From assembly GCA_025360285.1 (NCBI GenBank), contig JANYCM010000387.1:1-12040 (forward strand): a DNA stretch of 12,040 nt, given 5' to 3'. Both the position numbers and the translations under genes were made by a program. Every line of letters begins with the position of its first letter. Within the stretch, counting starts at the first letter, position 1. Below, one piece after another: positions 1-6,408 of this stretch. Source of the stretch: Sphingomonadales bacterium (GTDB lineage Bacteria; Pseudomonadota; Alphaproteobacteria; Sphingomonadales; Sphingomonadaceae). The notes beneath the pieces were generated by a model that had not been told where the DNA came from, made no database searches, and saw only the letters and a list, made by a program, of their open reading frames with translations.

Positions 1-1412
1 GCCAGTCGCATCATCGGCACCAGCATCGCGGCCTCGCGCTGCGACGGCTGAATTTCCGCTATGATCGCGGCAAGAATTACAGGCAGCGAGGAGCGCAATT
101 CCGTCGTGCGCAACTCGTTAAGCGCCTGCAGGAGGATGGCAAAATCGATACCAACAGCGGCCGCCATCTGCATTACCAAGACTTTGACAAAACCTTGCTG
201 ATCGAACGAAGCGCCGCCTTGTTGGCGTAGATATTGGATGACGATACGGCGCAATACGGACAACGGGGGATCATTAGGCGACCCGTAGCTCCGAGAAACA
301 AAAAGGAAATCGTCAAAAAGCACCATGACGTTCGCTGCGTTTGCAGGATCGAGCCAAGCGACCAGGCCGGAAAATACGGCTGGCAAGAGTCGGGCCAGAA
401 GGGATTGCAATTGTCCTGCGTTAGCCTTGTGAATTGCTTCGACCAGCGGACCGAAATCACCTGCAACGGCCGCCATTGTGACCGCGTCGCCATAAAAACG
501 GAGCGGTGTCGGTGACGAAACGTCGGGTCTCCGAGCAGCATCAGCCAGCAAAGCCTCGAGCACCACAGGCAGTGACGACCGAAAGCCTGACCGCGCCCGC
601 GCCTGTTTGGTTGCGGCGGCAAGCAGTCGTAGCAGGTCAACATAGGCGACCCCGGCGCGCGCGGCTTCACGTGCCAGCAGATGGCCAAGAAATTGCCGCC
701 GGTTGAACTGGCTGCCGGCGTCCCGCAGCAGAAATTCGAGCGTGCTGACCCACAACAGGGTTTCAAGCTCGGCCGTTGGCATATCGACTGCAACGGACAG
801 AGGCGGTTGGCGATGCACCCGCAAGACATCCGTCAACAACCCCAAGATCAGCGCAGCATCGGCCGGGGCCAAAATGTCCAGCAGGGCACCAAGACCCTTT
901 TCGCCAAGCTGATAAACCAGGCGGGCAAGAACGTCCGGATCGCCGGCATGGCGCCGCAACATGGCGAGCAGCGTATCCGGTTGATCAGTCGCCAAAGCGA
1001 TAAATTCCGCAAGGATTTCAGAGCCACTGGCGGCGGCTACATGCCCGGTTGCAAGATAAGTCGCAAATCGATCAAGCCGGTATTGTGATCCAGCCAACCA
1101 GCGGGCATCCGGTGAAGTGCCGGTCCGGGCGGCAGAAATCGCCGCCACCAGAGCTTCGCTGAAGGCAAGACCGAAGGCCGTGACAACATCAGCTTCCAGT
1201 CGTTCCGCGCCGATCGCACCAAGATCAACCGTCATGGCGCCCAGTTGGAGATGAATGTCTGACGGCACCAGATCATTACAGATACGCTCGATAACCGCCG
1301 GCAAAACGCGCTGGGTAAGTGCTTCCAGCCGCGGCCGCAGCCGGTAGGCGGAATCGACGTCAGACAGGACGGCATTGCAGGTGAAGCTGCCGATGCGATG
1401 GGCTGCGATCAC
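1..1412 (-). CDS. Contractile injection system tape-measure protein (CIS_TMP, Afp14-like), N-terminal part; 3' end beyond window
   Basis: An open frame of 470 codons runs without a stop from a GTG at 1412 to the left edge. The N-terminus (HRIGSFTCNAVL at residues 5-16, then a helix and IHLQLGAMTVDLGAIGAERL at 53-72) has the layout of CIS tape-measure proteins, which open with a short strand, a helical segment and an 'LxLDLGxI' element. Residues 215-264 (LLWVSTLEFLL, then GSQFNRRQFLGHLLA, then YVDLLRLL) match the helical block typical of this family. The family sets tube and sheath length and is expected inside the particle. The rest looks like helical repeats. The start is GTG because the frame holds the upstream gene's TAG only four codons earlier; AGGG at 1423-1426 is a possible ribosome binding site. 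GC content and codon use are visibly lower than in the other genes (many GTT, CTT and GAT codons). Family assignment is from memory of motifs, without a search. Confidence 0.88.
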   Translation of the reverse strand, partial: MIAAHRIGSFTCNAVLSDVDSAYRLRPRLEALTQRVLPAVIERICNDLVPSDIHLQLGAMTVDLGAIGAERLEADVVTAFGLAFSEALVAAISAARTGTSPDARWLAGSQYRLDRFATYLATGHVAAASGSEILAEFIALATDQPDTLLAMLRRHAGDPDVLARLVYQLGEKGLGALLDILAPADAALILGLLTDVLRVHRQPPLSVAVDMPTAELETLLWVSTLEFLLRDAGSQFNRRQFLGHLLAREAARAGVAYVDLLRLLAAATKQARARSGFRSSLPVVLEALLADAARRPDVSSPTPLRFYGDAVTMAAVAGDFGPLVEAIHKANAGQLQSLLARLLPAVFSGLVAWLDPANAANVMVLFDDFLFVSRSYGSPNDPPLSVLRRIVIQYLRQQGGASFDQQGFVKVLVMQMAAAVGIDFAILLQALNELRTTELRSSLPVILAAIIAEIQPSQREAAMLVPMMRL

Positions 1413-1422
1413 CGGCCCGCCA

Positions 1423-1426
1423 CCCT
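1423..1426 (-). promoter_or_regulatory. Possible ribosome binding site of the tape-measure gene
   Basis: On the minus strand AGGG overlaps the TAG stop of the DUF4157 gene and lies 10 bases before the GTG at 1412. The spacing is acceptable and it is the best purine-rich match available. It supports GTG as the start and suggests reinitiation by ribosomes finishing the upstream gene. The match to the consensus is weak. Confidence 0.4.
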
Positions 1427-3014
1427 AAAGCGCTGTGCCGCAATGTTCGCAAGCCACGTTGCCCGGCGCATTGCTGTGATCACATTCCGCACAGACCTGA
1501 CGCGTCATGAGGTCGGCACCGTGGCGTAGCGGCGCCGTGACATAGGCGGCTTCATCGGCAAGGCGCTTGTGCGGGTCGGCCTCGGGGAAATCCGGCACCG
1601 GCGAGCGTGCCCGCTTTGGCACTGCTGCCGGGCCGCCCCCGGTGCCGTCATCCTCCATCGGTTCCCGCTCGGGCGATGCCGGTGCCGCGCCGGCAAAGCC
1701 GTGCCCCGCGTACAGGTCATTAAGCCGCGCCTTGGCGTGTTCGCGGCGTTCATGCTGGTCCTGGGCCAGGCGAATACGTTCGGCATCGGCCGCTGCCGGC
1801 GCCTGTAACGGAACTGAACTGGTATGATTTGGCAGGGCGCCGGTGATGAAATCCGATCCCATGATCTGGGGGCCGTTGGCAAAGGAAGCGAGCGCGTGTC
1901 CGGTCCGCTGCAGATTGCGTTCGACCGGGCTGGCGCCGGGCGGCACATAGTTGCGCATGGCATCATGGACCGGCTTCTGGCCCGCTGTGTGAGTGCTGCT
2001 GCCCGCCGTAACAGGATGCGGAAACATGCCGGTGTGCGCCGCTACGACGTTGTTGTTAATCAGCAAAGTGTGGTCGGTGGCGCTGCGCGCACCGGACTGA
2101 AACGCCGCCAGTTCCGGGTTGCCCACCATCGGCCCCGGCGGGTTGGTCGGATAGAATTCATGCGCGCCCGCGCCAGCGCGCATGTCACCGGTCTGGACGG
2201 CCGTGACCCGCACATGGCCCGATGGCGGCGTGATCCCGGCGACCTGTTCGTCATAGCCTTTGCCGCCCATGCGTTCGTCATCGCCGTGCAGAAACGGCAC
2301 GACCGAGGGGTCGCTGGCCTGGGTATATTGGCCATCGTCGCGTATTTCATCCTCTGTCGGCGCGGCAGCGGGTGCGGCCGCCGCGGTGGCAGCCGCAGCA
2401 GCGCCCGGATTGAAGGTATCGCCTGCCTTTGCCACCCAGCCATAGGGATGCCAGGCGCCGCTTTTATATTGCCATTTGCGGGCCTGTAATATTGTGGCGG
2501 CCGATACCCCACTCCGCCCAAGCCTTGTATTATCAACAGCATGCGACCCGCTCAGCGCCCGCGCACCCATCACATCGGCTTCGTGTTCCAGCCCCTGATG
2601 GTCGTTGATGGCAATGCCGCGCAGCTGCAATGTGGGCCGCACGCGACCCTGCATCTGCTGCACGACATGCCAGGCTTCATGCGGCAATTGGTGCGCCTGA
2701 CCGGGTGCCAGATGGATGTCGCTGCCCCGGGCATAGGCGTGGGCCTGAATGCGGCCCGGCAGCGGCGAACCATGGTGGACGCGGACGTGATCGAGCGACA
2801 GGCCCGAGAGGGCTTCCACGCCTGCTTTGAGGCGGTCGGGAAGGCCGGTGCGGTTCGCCAGCGCCGCGGCATGGGCCTTGAGCTGGGTAACGGCGGGTGC
2901 GGCGTTGAGAGCGGCGCGCTGGGCCACCAGCGTTGCCGGGCCGCCGCCGGTGCGGCAAAGGATGGGCGGGGCGGCTTGCGGGGCCGGTTTGCGGGCGCTG
3001 GTTTGTTCAGCCAT
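1425..3014 (-). CDS. DUF4157 (eCIS core domain) protein with C-terminal RanBP2-type zinc finger; candidate cargo
   Basis: This 529-residue protein begins with a low-complexity Ala/Pro leader (1-60) and then a DUF4157 domain (about 61-155). That domain has LSLDHVRVHH, ARGSDIHLAPG, the zinc-metallopeptidase-like HEAWH at 112-116 within LPHEAWHVVQQMQGR, and the closing LEHEADVMGARA near 142-153. DUF4157 proteins are strongly linked to eCIS loci and are often fused to toxin domains; the domain is thought to act in loading or processing. Residues 180-435 (ending in a charged helix at 408-436) match nothing I recognise and could be the effector. An Ala-rich linker lies at 204-219. The C-terminus has four cysteines (508, 511, 522, 525) around Asn515, spaced as in RanBP2-type fingers, preceded by a basic cluster (PKRARSP, 466-472). 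There is no signal peptide or membrane segment. The ATG overlaps the end of the upstream gene by 8 bases (ATGGCTGA), with GGTGG just before it. The sequence does not show whether the protein is exported cargo or an assembly factor. Confidence 0.9.
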   Translation of the reverse strand: MAEQTSARKPAPQAAPPILCRTGGGPATLVAQRAALNAAPAVTQLKAHAAALANRTGLPDRLKAGVEALSGLSLDHVRVHHGSPLPGRIQAHAYARGSDIHLAPGQAHQLPHEAWHVVQQMQGRVRPTLQLRGIAINDHQGLEHEADVMGARALSGSHAVDNTRLGRSGVSAATILQARKWQYKSGAWHPYGWVAKAGDTFNPGAAAAATAAAAPAAAPTEDEIRDDGQYTQASDPSVVPFLHGDDERMGGKGYDEQVAGITPPSGHVRVTAVQTGDMRAGAGAHEFYPTNPPGPMVGNPELAAFQSGARSATDHTLLINNNVVAAHTGMFPHPVTAGSSTHTAGQKPVHDAMRNYVPPGASPVERNLQRTGHALASFANGPQIMGSDFITGALPNHTSSVPLQAPAAADAERIRLAQDQHERREHAKARLNDLYAGHGFAGAAPASPEREPMEDDGTGGGPAAVPKRARSPVPDFPEADPHKRLADEAAYVTAPLRHGADLMTRQVCAECDHSNAPGNVACEHCGTAL

Positions 3015-6000
3015 GGGACCACCAACAGGGTCGCGGGATGGCGGGATTGCCGGTCACCATGTCGGAATCATAGGGCACGCCGTCGATTTTTGCATTGTTT
3101 TCAATGGTCTGGACCATGCCATAGCCGGGTGTCAGCGCCGGCACCTGGCTGCCGGATTTCCAGAAAACCCGGATTGTCAGGGCTTCGATCTCGGCAGCCG
3201 TCAGCCCGCAGCCGGCGCCCACATAGAGGCCGGGTTGATAGCCATTTGCCGCCACCGCCGTTGCCCAATTATTGCAATAGCTTTCAATGACTTGCGGGGA
3301 CGTTCCGGGGGTCACGGCTTCGAGGTCGAGGAACAGGGTGACGCCCGGTGGCACGCCGGCGGCCTGGGCGTTGGCGGCGGCGGTCTGGCCATAGCTGGTG
3401 CCCAGGCTGGCGGTCGGCGTCCAGGGGTGGCTGCTGGTCCCGGCAACATGCTGGACGATCATCAACGCGAGGCCCGCGGCGCGGATATTGCGCACCTCCA
3501 CAGCGGTCAGATCGCCGCTGGTGGTGCCCGGCGATGTCACCGAAGTCCTTGGAACATAACGCACAACGAACTGATAGCCGGCCGCCGCAAAGGCCTGCGC
3601 ACTGGCCAGGCTCAGCGTCGTGCTGCAATCAAAACCCTTCGCCCCCGGCGTCGCCACCGCCACGTCGGGATGCGTCGGCACCACCGGTTCGGGCGGCACC
3701 GGCACGGGGTCCGGTGGCGGTATCCGCGTCCACAGGCGCTGCCAGAGTGCCCGCACCCAGGCGAGCACGAAGCGAACCAACGCAATCAACCAGTTAGCGG
3801 GTTTTTCCGGGGTTTCAGCGGGCGTTTCGGGTAGTGCGGCCGGTTCGGGCGGGGTCGGCACCGGTATCGGCGCCGGTTGTGGGGGTAGTGGCACCGGGTC
3901 TGGCGGGGTCGGCAACGGTGATGGCTCTGGCACAAACGGCGGTTCCGGCGGCGAAACTGTCTCCTGCAGAAGACAGCGCGCCAGCGCCCGACAGGCCCGC
4001 GCCCGGTCATGGTCATGGTCATGGTCATGGTCATGGTCATGGGCATGGTCATCGTCGCCGCGCAGCGCCAGCAGCCAGTCGGCATAAAGCCGGTCAAAGC
4101 GCCGCTGCTCGATCGCCCCCAGGAACAGCACATCGACCAGCAGATGCGCCGGCAGGTTGCGCCGCACGATCGCTTCGGCCTGTTGTCGCCAGCCGGCATC
4201 GTTGCGGAAGGCCCGGCCCGCCGACAGCACGGCGCTGATCCGCAGTTGGCAATTCGCCATGCCGCCAAAGCGCAGCAGTGGCCATTCGACCAGCGCCAGC
4301 CGCGGGCTGGTATCGATATCGGGGTGCCGCGCCGCCGCCGCGATGATCGCCCATAGCCAGTCGAGCGCCCGCGCTTCGTCTTCGTGTTCGCCCAGCCACC
4401 ACCAGCGGCCCTCGGCATCGAGGCAAACGACAAACACCATGTCGGTCTCGTGCGCCGTCAACAGGCGATAGGCACCGGGGTCGCCCAGCGCCGGCGCCAG
4501 CACGGCGGCAATGCGCTGCCCGGCCAGCGGTGACGGCGGCGACTCCCCTGCCCCCGGCGCCCGGTCCGGATCAGCAAGCCGCGCATGTTCGGCCAGACTG
4601 TCCCAGGCATCCTCGGGCAACCGCCGGCCAAAGCTTGCCGCCGCGACATCATCGACCAGCACCGCGCCCGCGGCGTCCCCGTCATCATCCCCGGCCCCGG
4701 GCACAACCAGGTCATCAAGCAGCGCCAGTTCGATCCGGCTGAGCATGTCCACCCCGGCCCGCGCTCGCAGCGACGGCCGCCGCGCATAATCAAAGCCCCG
4801 GCCGCGGTCGCGCGTCGCCTGCGGCAGATGGCGCAGCAAGGCCTGTTTCGCCGCGATCAGCGCCGCATCGCGCGCCGCCGCATCGACATGGCCAGTGTGG
4901 CCCTCGTCCGGCGCTGTCAGCGCCTGGGCATAAAGCGACAGCAGGAAATCCAGCACCAGGTTGCGGCGCTGCGCCACTGGATCGCTGGCCGCCACCAACT
5001 TCTGCAACCCCGCCTCATAGCCCGTCATCAGCAGCGGTTCGACATCGGGCACAATGTCCCGCAAGGATTGCGCCTGGTAGGTCGCATCGTCCCCCGCCGC
5101 CGGCGAAAACAGATCGCGGACAAAGGCCAATTGGCTGAACTGGTCCGCCAGCATCTGGTCGAAGACCAGCAGATAGGCCTTCAACTGCCGCGCCTGCGCG
5201 CGCCGCTGCGGCCCCGCCCCCGGCGGCAGGCCGGCGGCGTTGATGCCATAGGCCTGCGGAAACTGCGTCTGCACCGAGGTATAGCGCGCCAGCGGCGCAT
5301 GGTCGGCCGCCGGCGCGCCATAATAGGCCTGATAATCATCGCGCAGCGGGAAGGTCTGGCGCCGCGCCGCCCAAAGCTGATCGAGCCGGCGCCGCACCGC
5401 CGCCGGATTGGGCTGTATGCGCGTCGCACCGCGATAGAGATGCAGGGTAAAATCGTCGCCGGCGGCGGTGGCGAGCAGCCGAAAGACCTGGCCGGGCGGT
5501 CGCACCAGCCGGTCGCTTTGCGGGTGGTGATCCTGGTCGCCGCGCTGCACAGCAAAGCCGCCGACCGACAGCACGCCGGGGGTTTCGGCGAGCAATTGCG
5601 TCAGTTCAAGCGCCGTGATCACGGTCGCCAGCGCCGTCAGTTCGCCATCTTCGATAAAGCCGCGCAGCATCAGCGGCCCGGTGAAAATCGCCGTCGTTGA
5701 CCGGTGGGCGGTCCGCAGCGCCGCCAGCGATGTGCGCTGCGGTTCGGGCGCCAGCGCCAGCCCCAGCGCGAACAGCGCCGCCGCCAGCACCGCCGCCGCA
5801 TCGGCATGATCCGCCAGTTGCAACCGGGCGCTGACCCGCACATCGATCGGTTTCAGCACAAAGGCGTGATCGACATCCTCGCACAGGCCGCGATGCGCCC
5901 GGTAGACGCGCAGCACCTGTGCCACCAACCGGTCATCATCGGCGTAATCGAGCGGCAGGATGGCGATGTCATAAAGCCCCTGCCCCGCCTCCGGCTTGTT

Positions 6001-6408
6001 GTAATCGTTGCCGGCCTCCGGCCGGTCGTGGCGGGCGCGGCTGAACCAGACATTCGCCACCCCCGGCACGCGGTCGAGCACCAGCCGGCGCAGATCGGCG
6101 ATGGTCACCGGGTTGCACGGCAGGATCGATCGCGCCGGCATCAGGCCCTGGCGGCGCAGATCGACATGAGCGCCGAGCGGCGGGCTGAGAATCTCCGTCA
6201 CGCTGAAATCGGCGCGATAGGCCTGTTCGGTCAGCGCGTAACACAGCGCTTCGAGGATAGTAATGCCGGGGTCCGACGCGTTGTAATCGGTCCAGTTGCT
6301 GCCCGCCATGGTCTGCACCAGCGCGATGGCCTGGGCACACAGCGCATCATATTCGGCACCGGGATCGGTCTCGGCGCGGCGGCTGATCGTGGCGGGCACC
6401 GCCGTCAT
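3007..6408 (-). CDS. Afp12-like baseplate wedge protein with C-terminal DUF1906 glycoside-hydrolase-like domain
   Basis: This 1133-residue protein has two parts. Residues 1-785 are an eCIS wedge-type baseplate protein. The N-terminus carries NWTDYNASDPGITILEAL (38-55) followed by a conserved helix; residues 377-435 hold SVQTQFPQAYGINAAGLP and then RQLKAYLLVFDQMLADQFSQ, a hallmark block of the family; and residues near 720-780 contain RRNLPAHLLVDVLFLG and the RFDRLYADWLLAL helix that closes the family core. After this come an Asp-His repeat (about 785-801), a Pro-rich linker (819-871), an amphipathic aromatic helix (about 872-893) and a second Pro-rich stretch (897-915). The C-terminus (about 918-1125) is a DUF1906/Rv2525c-like TIM-barrel domain, with GFDCS (Asp927), FLDLEAV (Asp1028, Glu1030) and YVGAG. 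This family resembles glycosidases that act on peptidoglycan, but hydrolysis is not proven for it. The start ATG overlaps the upstream stop (ATGA). The wedge part belongs to the baseplate; the tail domain is an unusual addition. Confidence 0.87.
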   Translation of the reverse strand: MTAVPATISRRAETDPGAEYDALCAQAIALVQTMAGSNWTDYNASDPGITILEALCYALTEQAYRADFSVTEILSPPLGAHVDLRRQGLMPARSILPCNPVTIADLRRLVLDRVPGVANVWFSRARHDRPEAGNDYNKPEAGQGLYDIAILPLDYADDDRLVAQVLRVYRAHRGLCEDVDHAFVLKPIDVRVSARLQLADHADAAAVLAAALFALGLALAPEPQRTSLAALRTAHRSTTAIFTGPLMLRGFIEDGELTALATVITALELTQLLAETPGVLSVGGFAVQRGDQDHHPQSDRLVRPPGQVFRLLATAAGDDFTLHLYRGATRIQPNPAAVRRRLDQLWAARRQTFPLRDDYQAYYGAPAADHAPLARYTSVQTQFPQAYGINAAGLPPGAGPQRRAQARQLKAYLLVFDQMLADQFSQLAFVRDLFSPAAGDDATYQAQSLRDIVPDVEPLLMTGYEAGLQKLVAASDPVAQRRNLVLDFLLSLYAQALTAPDEGHTGHVDAAARDAALIAAKQALLRHLPQATRDRGRGFDYARRPSLRARAGVDMLSRIELALLDDLVVPGAGDDDGDAAGAVLVDDVAAASFGRRLPEDAWDSLAEHARLADPDRAPGAGESPPSPLAGQRIAAVLAPALGDPGAYRLLTAHETDMVFVVCLDAEGRWWWLGEHEDEARALDWLWAIIAAAARHPDIDTSPRLALVEWPLLRFGGMANCQLRISAVLSAGRAFRNDAGWRQQAEAIVRRNLPAHLLVDVLFLGAIEQRRFDRLYADWLLALRGDDDHAHDHDHDHDHDHDRARACRALARCLLQETVSPPEPPFVPEPSPLPTPPDPVPLPPQPAPIPVPTPPEPAALPETPAETPEKPANWLIALVRFVLAWVRALWQRLWTRIPPPDPVPVPPEPVVPTHPDVAVATPGAKGFDCSTTLSLASAQAFAAAGYQFVVRYVPRTSVTSPGTTSGDLTAVEVRNIRAAGLALMIVQHVAGTSSHPWTPTASLGTSYGQTAAANAQAAGVPPGVTLFLDLEAVTPGTSPQVIESYCNNWATAVAANGYQPGLYVGAGCGLTAAEIEALTIRVFWKSGSQVPALTPGYGMVQTIENNAKIDGVPYDSDMVTGNPAIPRPCWWSHG
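3670..3955 (-). other. Proline-rich linkers flanking an amphipathic helix inside the baseplate-DUF1906 fusion
   Basis: This stretch encodes residues 819-915 of the fusion protein. Pro-x-Pro repeats such as VPEPSPLPTPPDPVPLPPQP make up 819-871. A run of about 22 hydrophobic, Trp and Arg residues (NWLIALVRFVLAWVR then ALWQRLW) sits at 872-893. A second Pro-rich piece, IPPPDPVPVPPEPVVP, follows. The DNA shows imperfect GC-rich repetition. The layout suggests a stiff, extended tether holding the DUF1906 domain away from the baseplate. The helix has Arg residues on one face and could contact a membrane or another subunit. Function is inferred. Confidence 0.8.
4006..4053 (-). repeat. Hexanucleotide tandem repeat encoding an Asp-His run
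   Basis: Six perfect copies of GTCATG (plus-strand reading) run from 4006 to 4041, followed by two one-base variants, GGCATG and GTCATC, to 4053. On the coding strand they give alternating His and Asp (HDHDHDHDHD) with one Ala, at about residues 785-801 of the baseplate-DUF1906 fusion. The frame is kept because the unit is six bases. The repeat marks the point where the conserved baseplate core stops and the added C-terminal region starts. Alternating His-Asp runs can bind divalent metals. The array could change length by strand slippage without a frameshift. Confidence 0.95.

Noticed and set aside
173..829. Minus-strand frame of 218 codons, Cys/Trp/Ser-rich
   Set aside because: It is shifted by one base relative to the tape-measure frame, which runs without a stop from 1412 to the left edge and shows family motifs. 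The frame at 1037-1228 is a shadow for the same reason.
4006..4053. CRISPR-like or regulatory repeat
   Set aside because: Units are only six bases with no spacers and lie inside a coding frame, giving a regular His-Asp run. It is a coding microsatellite.
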